From positions 1 to 54,039 of the forward strand of contig DAIDAG010000011.1 of the NCBI GenBank assembly GCA_027310725.1: a stretch of 54,039 nucleotides of DNA, given 5' to 3'. Under the pieces are notes generated by a model that was not told the DNA's origin, did no database searches, and saw only the letters and a program-made list of their open reading frames with translations. Shown here one piece after another: positions 41,463 to 49,709 of the stretch (its first letter is position 1; each line of letters opens with the position of its first letter). Both the position numbers and the translations under genes were made by a program. Source of the DNA: Sideroxydans sp. GTDB taxonomy: Bacteria > Pseudomonadota > Gammaproteobacteria > Burkholderiales > Gallionellaceae.

Positions 41463-42983
41463 ATGCATACAGAAACTGATCAAGAGTTCGAGGCTTTCGT
41501 CTGGGACGATAAATACAACACCGACATGGACGTGGTGGATACCCAGCACCATAAGCTGGTGGATCTTATCAATCAGTTAGGTGCCATCAGTACACACCAG
41601 ACAAGTCCAGGGGAATTGGGCGCTATCCTGAACGAGTTGGCCAATTACACGGTGTACCATTTCGATACGGAAGAGAGGTTGATGGAACATTACGCCATAG
41701 ACGAGGCACATCAGGCTATCCATATCAAAGCGCACCAGCATTTCACCAGCCAGGTGACACAGGCGGAGAAGATACTTCTAGGCAGCTCTGAAGTTTCCAA
41801 TCGACTTTTGGCGCCGTTGCTGAAATACCTGACCAATTGGCTGGTACAGCATATTCTTGGTCTGGACAAACGTATGACGCAGGAACTTCTGGCGTTACAG
41901 GCAGGCGATAGTCACGAAGAAGCTGCCAGGAAGGCGGCTGTTTTCATGACCCAGGCCGCGAACGTATTGATGGAAGCCTTGAACGAAATGTACGGCAAGC
42001 TCGGGGACAAGACACTGGAGGTGATGAAAAAAAATCAGGAACTGGAAGCCGAGCAGGAAGCACTGCGTGTATTGAACGAGCAACTGGAACAGCGAGTGAA
42101 ACAGCGAACGACCGCCGTAGAGCATGCCAATCGACAGTTGCTGGCCAATAACGCCGAACTCAAACAGCTCAACGAGCAGCTCGAATCGGCGCAAACCCAG
42201 TTACTGCAATCGGAGAAGATGGCCTCCATCGGCCAACTGGCTGCCGGCGTGGCTCACGAGATCAACAACCCCGTCGGCTTCGTCAATTCCAATCTGGGCA
42301 CGCTGGGTAAATACATCAGCAGCATGTTCAAGGTGATTGACGCTTACGCGGCGGCGGAAGCAGGAAACGAAGCCGGAGTATTCCCCGAGGTGGCACAGAT
42401 CAAGAAAACCGTGGATTTTCCCTATCTGATCGAGGACATCCCCAATCTCCTGAAAGAATCGCAAGATGGCCTGGCGCGCGTCACGCGCATCGTCCAGGAC
42501 CTCAAGGATTTTTCCCATGTCGACGAGAGCACTTGGCAGCACGCCAATCTTGAGCAAGGCATGGACAGCACGCTCAACGTCGTGGCGAACGAGATCAAAT
42601 ACAAGGCGGACGTGGCCAGGGAATATGCGGGTATTCCGGATGTGGAGTGCATGCCGTCGCAACTCAACCAGGTGTTCCTGAACCTGTTGATGAACGCCGC
42701 CCAGGCGATCGACAAGAAGGGCGTCATCATCGTCCGGACCGGAATTGGCGGCGAGGAGGTCTGGGTGGAAGTGGAAGACACGGGCAAAGGCATCGCGCCG
42801 GAGCATATCAATCGCATCTTTGATCCCTTTTTCACCACCAAGCCGATAGGCAAGGGTACCGGGCTGGGTCTGTCGCTATCGTATGGGATCGTGCAGAAGC
42901 ACCACGGGCGCATTGAAGTAAAGAGTGAAATGGGCAAAGGCACTTGCTTCAGGGTGTGCTTGCCTATGCAGCAGACGTCCTAA
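41463..42983 (+). CDS. Hemerythrin-domain histidine kinase
   Basis: A 506-residue soluble kinase. The N-terminal hemerythrin domain (about 12-140) keeps the di-iron ligands: H29 (DTQHH), H66 and E70 (HFDTEE), H87 and H91 (HIKAH), H130 and D135 (HILGLD), so it should bind O2 or NO. A coiled coil (about 180-250) precedes the box GQLAAGVAHEINNPVGF with H265 and an ATPase domain ending TTKPIGKGTGLGLSLSYG. The kinase core closely resembles the upstream FIST-linked kinase. GGGGA lies six bases before ATG 41463. Probable role: oxygen input into the cyclic di-GMP circuit. Confidence 0.92.
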   Translation: MHTETDQEFEAFVWDDKYNTDMDVVDTQHHKLVDLINQLGAISTHQTSPGELGAILNELANYTVYHFDTEERLMEHYAIDEAHQAIHIKAHQHFTSQVTQAEKILLGSSEVSNRLLAPLLKYLTNWLVQHILGLDKRMTQELLALQAGDSHEEAARKAAVFMTQAANVLMEALNEMYGKLGDKTLEVMKKNQELEAEQEALRVLNEQLEQRVKQRTTAVEHANRQLLANNAELKQLNEQLESAQTQLLQSEKMASIGQLAAGVAHEINNPVGFVNSNLGTLGKYISSMFKVIDAYAAAEAGNEAGVFPEVAQIKKTVDFPYLIEDIPNLLKESQDGLARVTRIVQDLKDFSHVDESTWQHANLEQGMDSTLNVVANEIKYKADVAREYAGIPDVECMPSQLNQVFLNLLMNAAQAIDKKGVIIVRTGIGGEEVWVEVEDTGKGIAPEHINRIFDPFFTTKPIGKGTGLGLSLSYGIVQKHHGRIEVKSEMGKGTCFRVCLPMQQTS

Positions 42984-43163
42984 CCTGGTTTTACCGTCGA
43001 TCAAGGCTGTCCTATGGCCTCTTCGTGTCCTGGATTTATTGTTACTTTCCTTAATAAACATATCGATAAGCACTAAATCAGAAGCATTCCACGTATTGGT
43101 CTCTCGTTGGCATATAATTAATCAATCGTTTTTTGTGATTATTTAAACAAATATAACTAGTTT

Positions 43164-43175
43164 GATTAATTAATC
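43164..43175. promoter_or_regulatory. AT-rich palindrome upstream of the LysR-type regulator gene
   Basis: GATTAATTAATC is a perfect 12-bp palindrome, 39 bases before the regulator's ATG, in a notably AT-rich leader (43080-43175). It could contain a LysR-type T-N11-A site for autoregulation. The rest of the gap 42984-43214 shows no gene and no clear terminator. Confidence 0.3.
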
Positions 43176-43214
43176 TTCGTCGCGCATATTCCTGTCCGGC
43201 TATCGAGAACAATC

Positions 43215-44087
43215 ATGACCCTGGAACAATTAAGAATCTTTGTTGGTGTTGCCGAGCGGGAACACATGACCAGAGCTGCGGAAGTCCTCAATGTGACTCA
43301 GTCGGCAGCGAGTGCGGCCATCGCCGCACTGGAAGCTCGCCATGATGTAGTGCTGTTTCATCGCATTGGGCGACGAATCGAACTGACCGAAGTGGGGCGC
43401 GTGTTCCTGGACGAAGCTCGTGCGGTACTTGGCCGCGCTGCCAGTGCGGAGCAGGCGCTCTCAGAGTTCGCCGGCCTGAAGAGAGGTACCTTGCGTCTTG
43501 TTGCAAGCCAGACGATCGTCGGTTACTGGCTGCCGCAACATCTGGCCGCGTTTCGCTTGCGATATCCGCAGATCGCGGTCGATCTGGCCATCGCCAATAC
43601 GGAGCAAGCGGCGCATAGCGTGACTGCCGGAACCGCCGAGCTCGGCTTCGTCGAAGGCACCATAGACGATGGCGCAATATCCCATTGGCCAATTGCGCAT
43701 GACCGATTGCTGCTGGTCGGAACCGATCCGGTCGAGCGCATCGATAACGAATGGCTGCGCAGTGCGCGCTGGATCATGCGCGAACCGGGATCGGGTACCC
43801 GCTCGACCTTTGAAGAAGCACTGCGTATCAGGGGGATTGATCCTGAATCGCTCGATATTGCTTTGACACTGCCGTCAAATGAATCTGTTTTGACTGCAGT
43901 TGAAGCCGGCGGCGGGGTAGCCGTGCTTTCCGCGCTTGTGGTCGCGCGTGCACTGAATAACGGAGTGCTGCACGCATTGCCGTTCGAATTTCCGGCCCGC
44001 CCGTTTTTTGCGTTGCGCCACAAGGAACGTTATCGAAGCAAACCTGCCGATGCGCTATTGGATTTGATAAAGGAAAATACAAAATGA
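43215..44087 (+). CDS. LysR-type transcriptional regulator
   Basis: A 290-residue regulator: winged helix-turn-helix (about 1-60; LEQLRIFVGVAEREHMTRAAEVLNVTQSAAS) and a LysR substrate-binding domain (about 88-290; GTLRLVASQTIVGYWLP, EPGSGTRSTFEEAL). The EPGSGTR segment is typical of the CysB/CbbR-like branch. Its TGA overlaps the ATG of the transporter gene (44084-44087), so it is cotranscribed with, and probably controls, that transporter. The inducer is not evident; related regulator-TDT pairs act on sulfite, but this is inference. Confidence 0.9.
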   Translation: MTLEQLRIFVGVAEREHMTRAAEVLNVTQSAASAAIAALEARHDVVLFHRIGRRIELTEVGRVFLDEARAVLGRAASAEQALSEFAGLKRGTLRLVASQTIVGYWLPQHLAAFRLRYPQIAVDLAIANTEQAAHSVTAGTAELGFVEGTIDDGAISHWPIAHDRLLLVGTDPVERIDNEWLRSARWIMREPGSGTRSTFEEALRIRGIDPESLDIALTLPSNESVLTAVEAGGGVAVLSALVVARALNNGVLHALPFEFPARPFFALRHKERYRSKPADALLDLIKENTK

Positions 44088-45238
44088 CACACAGCTCTCT
44101 TTCTGAACTGGCAACCGAGTTCAAGCCGCATGCCCAAATCGAACGCCCGCGTGAAATGATCCGTCAGTTCACCCCCAATTGGTTTGCGGCCACGATGGGC
44201 ACCGGCATTCTCGCGCTGGCGTTGCCCCAGGTACCGGGCGCAGGCTCGACGTTGCGTGCCATAGGCGAAGGACTGTGGCTGTTCAACATCGGCTTGTTTA
44301 CATTATTCACCGTGCTTTATACCGCCCGCTGGATGCTGTTCTGGCACGAGGCCAAGCGGATATTCAGCCACAACATCGTATCCATGTTCATAGGCACCAT
44401 TCCGATGGGACTGGCTACAATCATCAACGGATTCCTGTTCTTCGGCTTGCCCCGCTGGGGCGAGAGCATGGTTGATGTAGCCCAGGCGCTGTGGTGGATC
44501 GATGTCGCCATGTCGATCGGCTGCGGTGTTCTCATACCGTATTTCATGTTTACACGGCAGGCGCACGGCATCGACAAAATGACAGCGATATGGCTGTTGC
44601 CCATCGTCGCGGCCGAGGTCGCTGCAGTGAGCGGAGGTCTGCTTGCGCCGCATCTGGTCGATGCAAATGCGCAATTTCATACACTCATCGCCAGTTATGT
44701 ACTGTGGGCATATTCGGTTCCAGTCGCCTTTGCGATCCTCACGATTTTGTTTTTGCGCATGGCCTTGCACAGGTTGCCGCCCGATAGTATGGCCGCGTCC
44801 AGCTGGTTGTCGCTCGGGCCGATCGGAACCGGCGCGCTTGGCCTGATCCTGCTGGGTGCGGATGCCCCTCCGATTTTTGCCGCCCAGGGTATGGCCGGCA
44901 TCGGCACAATTGCAGAGGGATTCGGTGTGATCGCAGGTACGCTGCTTTGGGGAGTAGGCCTCTGGTGGTTACTGCTTGCCGTTCTCATTACGATCCGTTA
45001 TTTCCGCGCCGGTGTACCGTTCAACCTGGGTTGGTGGGGTTACACATTTCCGTTGGGCGTCTATACGGTGACGACCTTGAAGCTGGGAGTGGTGCTGAAT
45101 ATTGCCGCGTTTTCCACTTTGGGAACACTTCTGGTCATCGTTCTAGCCGCGATGTGGGTTCTTGTCGCTTCACGCACCATTCATGGAGGCTGGAAAGGCC
45201 ACCTGTTTGTTTCGCCCTGTCTCGCGGTCGTCAATTAG
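44084..45238 (+). CDS. TDT family transporter (TehA/SLAC1/Mae1-like)
   Basis: A 384-residue membrane protein with about ten helices. PNWFAATMGTGILALAL near the N-terminus is the signature of the tellurite-resistance/dicarboxylate transporter family, which includes the TehA channel, Mae1 malate uptake and the yeast Ssu1 sulfite exporter. Later segments such as LGPIGTGALGLILLG and NLGWWGYTFPLGVYT support it. The substrate cannot be read from the sequence; anion export such as sulfite is plausible given another putative sulfur-oxyanion exporter 4 kb away. It overlaps the LysR gene by four bases and the convergent EamA gene by eight. Confidence 0.87.
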   Translation: MTHSSLSELATEFKPHAQIERPREMIRQFTPNWFAATMGTGILALALPQVPGAGSTLRAIGEGLWLFNIGLFTLFTVLYTARWMLFWHEAKRIFSHNIVSMFIGTIPMGLATIINGFLFFGLPRWGESMVDVAQALWWIDVAMSIGCGVLIPYFMFTRQAHGIDKMTAIWLLPIVAAEVAAVSGGLLAPHLVDANAQFHTLIASYVLWAYSVPVAFAILTILFLRMALHRLPPDSMAASSWLSLGPIGTGALGLILLGADAPPIFAAQGMAGIGTIAEGFGVIAGTLLWGVGLWWLLLAVLITIRYFRAGVPFNLGWWGYTFPLGVYTVTTLKLGVVLNIAAFSTLGTLLVIVLAAMWVLVASRTIHGGWKGHLFVSPCLAVVN

Positions 45239-46094
45239 ACATTTTGGGAGGCAGTTGCGCTTTTTTCTCCAGAATGACCAGCGCAACTCCTCCGAGTATG
45301 GCTATGGATGCCAGCAGCAAACGCAGGGTCACGGACTCGCCAAGGAAAAGGATGCCGCCCAGGGCGGCAATCACCGGCACACTAAGCTGCACGGTTGCGG
45401 CATTCGTTGCCTTCAGCGAGGGTAATACCGTGTACCAAATGGCGTAACCGATTCCGGAAGCGAGTGCGCCCGATGAAACCGCGTACAAAAATCCGGCGCT
45501 ATCCAGAGAAATGCCATTGTGTGTAAAAAGGCTCAGTGCCGCCGCGACAGGAGCTGCACGCAGAAAATTTCCCGCCGTGACCCTGATGGGATCCCCCGCA
45601 CCTTTCCCTCGCAAAGAGTAGATGCCCCAGGCAATCCCGGCACACATCATCAATAGGGAACCCAACAAGGGCGGTGCAGAAAGACCGGGCAGCAACAGAC
45701 TAACCAACCCTCCGAGCGCAAGCACGAGACCGGCGAACTGCGGCCTTGCCAGTTTCTCACCCGTCCAAATGCCATAGCAGATCATCGTTGCCTGGACTGC
45801 GCCGAAAAGCAACAGCGCGCCTGTGGCGGCGGGAAGGCTGGTATAAGCAAATGAAAAACCAGCCGCATAGGCAAATAATGCAAATGCCGATAACCAGTTT
45901 CCCCTGCCGCTATGAGTGCCGCGATTCATGCGTGCGATCAGCCAAAGCATTGCTGCTCCGGAGAGCAGGCGGATAGTCGTAAAACTCGCCGCATCGATGC
46001 CGGTGTGTTTTAGGGCTACGCGACACAGCAGCGAATTACCCGCAAACGCAATCATGGCTAGCGATATCAGGACCGCCAAGCGTGTATTCGACAT
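45231..46094 (-). CDS. EamA/DMT family membrane transporter
   Basis: A 287-residue protein with about ten membrane helices in two repeated EamA halves (about 5-135 and 145-280), as in the drug/metabolite transporter superfamily. FAGNSLLCRVALKH opens the first half and LKATNAATVQLSVPVIAALGG lies in the second. Members export amino acids, nucleosides or other metabolites; the substrate here is unknown. AAGGAG three to four bases before ATG 46094 supports the start. The 3' end overlaps that of the TDT transporter by eight bases (convergent). The 184 bases between its start and the next gene on the minus strand hold nothing recognisable. Confidence 0.88.
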   Translation of the reverse strand: MSNTRLAVLISLAMIAFAGNSLLCRVALKHTGIDAASFTTIRLLSGAAMLWLIARMNRGTHSGRGNWLSAFALFAYAAGFSFAYTSLPAATGALLLFGAVQATMICYGIWTGEKLARPQFAGLVLALGGLVSLLLPGLSAPPLLGSLLMMCAGIAWGIYSLRGKGAGDPIRVTAGNFLRAAPVAAALSLFTHNGISLDSAGFLYAVSSGALASGIGYAIWYTVLPSLKATNAATVQLSVPVIAALGGILFLGESVTLRLLLASIAILGGVALVILEKKAQLPPKMSN

Positions 46095-46278
46095 GTAGCT
46101 CCTTCTGGCTGCGTATCAAGGAAACCGACAACGAGTGTGTCCGGAATCTTGTGTGACAGGGGAATGGGTGATCGTGGCGGGAATGCACCGCTTCAAATTC
46201 GAACCCGTTTAAAGTTGTGTTACCTGCTGAATTATAAAACGTCCCGGAGCGTCACGGGCCATCCCTCATATTTGCAAC

Positions 46279-47280
46279 TCAGAAAACCCCCTTCTTTTTC
46301 AGTTGCGCGACAAGCTCAGTATCCTGTTCCCTGATATGTTCACATAGCCACTCATTCGCATCGTGAGTCAGTTTTGCCAGTTCTTTTTCGTTAAAATTCA
46401 AGTTCCCGAATATTGACCTCAGATTTTTCAACTTCACCTGGTGTTCGGTGCGATGTTCATCCAAGCCTTCGATGTCATAGAGCTGCATCATGTCTTCCTC
46501 TGTCTTGAAATGTATCCGGCAGAGTTCAACCAGAAGTTCAACCCTCTTCAGCAATTTTGTTGAATGATCGCCATTTTTCAGAGATTCAATGATTCCCTGG
46601 ATGAAATTGGACATGGCCTTATGCTGTTCATCCAGGATAGATATCCCCAGAATCATGCTGCCGGGAGGGGGCGGAGAAGGCTGGCTCGCCTTTGGAGCCG
46701 TCTGCAAGTTTCTGCTGAAACCTATCAGACCCTTGCCGTTGTTCTTGGCAACGTTCATCGCCTGATTTGCGCACTGCATCAATTGCTCGGCCAGGTAACC
46801 ATCCTGAGGACTCAGGACGATGCCCGCGCTGGCCCCGATTTTGATTTGTGTGCCGTTACCCAACCTGATGGGGGCGGACATTGACTTTATTATTTTGAGG
46901 GCAACGATCTCGGCTTCTTTTTTGCTCGTTACGCCATCCAATAAAATGGCGAACTCATCACCGCCCGTTCGCGCGACGGTGTCAACATCGCGCACTGCTG
47001 AAGCCAGGTGGTTGGCTACGTCGCACAACACCAGATCGCCGGCATCGTGCCCATTGGCGTCATTGACGGCCTCGAATTCATCCAGATCAAGCATGATCAA
47101 CGCAAAGCCGCTCTCGTAACGCCGAACGCGAGCCAGTTCACGATTCATCCGTTCAACAAACAAGTCCCGATTGGGCAGCCCGGTTAACGGGTCATGAAAT
47201 GCAAGATGCCCAAAGTGATTGTGCAGGTGTACATTACCTTCACTTGCTGAAGCGGTGTGTGGGACTTTTTTTTCCACCAT
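46279..47280 (-). CDS. Diguanylate cyclase with C-terminal hemerythrin domain
   Basis: A 333-residue protein: GGDEF domain (about 20-190; DPLTGLPNRDLF, DLDEF, active site RTGGDEF with inhibitory-site RDVD upstream), a Pro/Ser-rich linker (PSPPPPGS) and a hemerythrin-like domain (about 210-325) with ligands in DEQHKA, HFKTEED, HRTEH and HIREQD. It should make cyclic di-GMP under control of O2 or NO bound to the di-iron site. ATG 47280 is preferred because GGGGA precedes it; ATG 47292 and an open frame to 47370 are in phase. This is the second hemerythrin protein in the window, with the domain order reversed. Confidence 0.88.
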   Translation of the reverse strand: MVEKKVPHTASASEGNVHLHNHFGHLAFHDPLTGLPNRDLFVERMNRELARVRRYESGFALIMLDLDEFEAVNDANGHDAGDLVLCDVANHLASAVRDVDTVARTGGDEFAILLDGVTSKKEAEIVALKIIKSMSAPIRLGNGTQIKIGASAGIVLSPQDGYLAEQLMQCANQAMNVAKNNGKGLIGFSRNLQTAPKASQPSPPPPGSMILGISILDEQHKAMSNFIQGIIESLKNGDHSTKLLKRVELLVELCRIHFKTEEDMMQLYDIEGLDEHRTEHQVKLKNLRSIFGNLNFNEKELAKLTHDANEWLCEHIREQDTELVAQLKKKGVF

Positions 47281-47521
47281 GGTTTTCCCCATGTATTGCG
47301 GCCAGTGTGTTCGATTTCCATAGGTGAAACTCACCTCTGAAAAATACGGACAGGCCGGAGAAACATTCAATCCATCACTTGTCTTTTATCGGTGCAGTGT
47401 TTGTCTGGTCTCGGAGGGAACCTTACATCAATTAAACGCGATTACATATATGCTCAAATACGTATGCCACATTAGCCATTTTCAAATCGGGGGTAAGTTG
47501 GGTGCCGATGCGGCTCTTCTG

Positions 47522-47974
47522 TCAGGGAAACAAGATCAGGGGGCGGGATGCCTTTTTTTCCAGAGTTGCGGCGAGGGATTTCAGGCTGGGTCTGCCGCTC
47601 ACTTGAAAGACTCGCCGGCCGGCGACCAGAATCCCTGTGTTATCGGACGATGCCTGAGCTAAAAGGACTTCGGTGGGGTCGCCCGCATGAACGGAGAAAC
47701 AGGATTGTTCCATTCCTTGCGTGGCTTGTTCAAATTGTGCGTGCGCCGCCTCGGCCTGTTCTTCCTGTTCCTTGCGGATATAGTCGAGGAAGCCCTGTCT
47801 TGCGCCTTTGGCTGACTGCCAGTCGTTGCCGATAAAATCGGCCCATTGGGTATCGATGATGAAGATGCCCGTCAGGGATGCGTTGCTCTGACGGGCAAGA
47901 TCAACGGCGTGGTCCAACGCCTCTTGCGAGGCGTCGGAACCATCTACCGCGACAACAATATTGTTGTAGCTCAT
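47522..47974 (-). CDS. Universal stress protein (UspA family)
   Basis: A 150-residue UspA-fold protein. The start NIVVAVDGSDASQEALDHAV is typical and the C-terminal half has GRRVFQVSGRPSLKSLAATLEKKASRPLILF, in place of the usual ATP-binding G-2x-G-9x-G(S/T) motif, so ATP binding is uncertain. It begins six bases after the stop of a 51-residue membrane protein gene and has only a weak Shine-Dalgarno, suggesting translation coupled to that gene. As third gene of the YeiH-type transporter operon it may regulate or respond to the transporter. The 241 bases on its downstream side (47281-47521) show nothing recognisable. Confidence 0.88.
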   Translation of the reverse strand: MSYNNIVVAVDGSDASQEALDHAVDLARQSNASLTGIFIIDTQWADFIGNDWQSAKGARQGFLDYIRKEQEEQAEAAHAQFEQATQGMEQSCFSVHAGDPTEVLLAQASSDNTGILVAGRRVFQVSGRPSLKSLAATLEKKASRPLILFP

Positions 47975-47980
47975 GCAGAT

Positions 47981-48136
47981 TTACTTCATTTTAAGCAGCA
48001 CGATGACGGCAACAATTAACACGGTAAGGATGATCGCCCCAATATCCTCCGCTCGGTCGTCCTTGAACAGCGTCATCTTGCTTTTAGGGCCGGCTGCACC
48101 GATGGTTTCGCTTCCCGTTTTCTGTTGAGTAGCCAT
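47981..48136 (-). CDS. 51-residue single-pass membrane protein
   Basis: A short gene starting ATG 48136 with GAGGAGA nine or so bases upstream and ending TAA at 47981. The product has a polar N-terminus (MATQQKTGSETIG, then KDDRAEDIG) and one C-terminal hydrophobic helix (about 33-49, GAIILTVLIVAVIVLL) ending in KMK, so a C-terminus on the cytoplasmic side or a tail anchor is possible. It sits between the transporter (23-base gap) and the stress protein (6 bases). I do not recognise a family. Placement suggests a small accessory subunit of the transporter. Confidence 0.7.
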   Translation of the reverse strand: MATQQKTGSETIGAAGPKSKMTLFKDDRAEDIGAIILTVLIVAVIVLLKMK

Positions 48137-48159
48137 AATCGAATTCTCCTCGCAACGTT

Positions 48160-49308
48160 TTAGATTGAGACCAGATAATCTTTAATCAGATACACGACGG
48201 CCAGCGCCAAAACATATTTGGTGGTGCCCACGATCAGGCCCAGCTTGAGCGGCGTGCCGCCTGCCTGGCGCAGTTCCTTGAAGTCGATGAATCCGCCCAG
48301 GCCAACCAGGCCGAAGCCGAATATCCATTGCATCACAAGACGCAGGGTTTTGATGGTCTCCGAGGCAGGAGGGCCTCCCTTGATGCCGACGTCGCCGAAA
48401 GCGCCCATGCTGGTAAAGAACACCATGACCATGAAACCTATCACGAACACCGGAAATTTTTCCACCAGCAGCGTACCCAGGCTTTTCTTCTTTCCAGAGC
48501 TGTCAGATTCTTCCTTTCCAGCCCAATACCAGATCGTTACCGCGAATACGGCGAAGGGAATGGAGATCACACGCATGATGTTCCATATCTCGGCGATCGA
48601 CACTGCAGTACCCGGCGCCACGTTGGGATTGAAAGCGAGGGCTGCAGCCAGTACTTGGCCGGAATTGAGTATGCCGGTTCCGATCCATGCGCCGTACTGC
48701 AGGTCGGTCAGGCCGAGTTCGTGACCGATGAAAGGGCTGATGAACATGGTCAGGATGCCGAAACCCAGTATGGTAGCGATTGCGTAGGCAACATGACTTG
48801 CCTTGGCCTCGACTGCCGGTGAAGTGGCCACCGCGGCGCTAACGCCGCAAATGCTCAGGGCATTGGCCAGTACTGCGGTCATGGAACGGTCCAGCCCGAA
48901 CATCTTGCCCAGCCACAGCACCATGATGATGGTCATGATGACGAAGCCGCCGATCAGAAAGATCGCCATGGATCCCAGCTGGACGATGGCCGAGAAGGTA
49001 TAGAGTGAGCCCAGCATGATGATGCCGGTCTTGATCATGAGACGGGACAGCTTGAAACCGTCAACAAATATCTCCGGCATTTTCCCGCCGAAAATCACAT
49101 TGCGATAAAGCAGTCCGCAGAGGATGCCGAGCAGAATATAGTTGAGGTGGAATGCGTCGGTAAGCGGCTTTTCCATGCCAAGTATCTTGGTGTGAGCCAT
49201 CCATGGTTCGACCCACAGGCGTATCACCACCATGGTGATGATTATCAAAGCAAGACCGGGAAGTGCGCTGGGAAGCTGACGAAAAAAGCCATGCGATTCT
49301 TTATGCAT
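48160..49308 (-). CDS. Putative sulfate exporter family transporter (YeiH-like)
   Basis: A 382-residue protein with about ten to eleven membrane helices. NYILLGILCGLLYRN, the central LANALSICGVSAAVATSPAVEAK and GTGILNSGQVLAAALAF are characteristic of the YeiH/putative sulfate exporter family. Their substrates are poorly established; export of sulfate, sulfite or related anions has been proposed. AAGGAG lies a few bases before ATG 49308. It is first in an operon with the 51-residue membrane protein and the universal stress protein. Confidence 0.82.
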   Translation of the reverse strand: MHKESHGFFRQLPSALPGLALIIITMVVIRLWVEPWMAHTKILGMEKPLTDAFHLNYILLGILCGLLYRNVIFGGKMPEIFVDGFKLSRLMIKTGIIMLGSLYTFSAIVQLGSMAIFLIGGFVIMTIIMVLWLGKMFGLDRSMTAVLANALSICGVSAAVATSPAVEAKASHVAYAIATILGFGILTMFISPFIGHELGLTDLQYGAWIGTGILNSGQVLAAALAFNPNVAPGTAVSIAEIWNIMRVISIPFAVFAVTIWYWAGKEESDSSGKKKSLGTLLVEKFPVFVIGFMVMVFFTSMGAFGDVGIKGGPPASETIKTLRLVMQWIFGFGLVGLGGFIDFKELRQAGGTPLKLGLIVGTTKYVLALAVVYLIKDYLVSI

Positions 49309-49709
49309 AATTACTCCTTGTGGTATGAGTGGAGATGCTGAACTCTAACGTTTGGGGTAAAAATATTTCTGTGAGGCTTTGATTTTAAAACAGATGGAAA
49401 CTCATTCGCGTGTATCTACTTCGAATCCATAATCGAACGATTGCAGATATTCATGTCGCCCCCTTCGACAAAAGTAACCACGCAACGAGAAGCATATGCC
49501 TATTTGGATTGATAGGATAGCTCGGATAACAATGAAGAGCGCATTGAATTCAGTGGTGAAAAATGCGTGGGGTGGGTAGAATCGAACGCGCATCTCCGGA
49601 AAATACGGATGATCATGCGGACTGTTTCGGACATTTCAGAAGAACCCTGCGTTTCCGCAAGACGACACAAATCGGTTTTTATTATTCGTTTTAACACTGA
49701 GCTTCGTAA
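49309..49709. other. Divergent intergenic region, no gene seen
   Basis: These 401 bases separate the YeiH-type transporter (minus) from the GAF-PAS-GGDEF gene (plus) and must contain both promoters. The part next to the transporter and the part near 49670-49700 (GGTTTTTATTATTCG) are AT-rich. On the minus strand around 49567-49600 there is a stretch with GTTCGATTC followed by TACCCACCCCACGCA that recalls the 3' end of a tRNA or tmRNA, but its arms do not pair. Short open frames here look random. Confidence 0.4.

Noticed and set aside
49560..49640. Possible intact tRNA gene on the minus strand
   Set aside because: A T-loop-like GTTCGATTC is present, but the T-stem is not complementary, no D-arm exists upstream and the end reads GCA instead of CCA.
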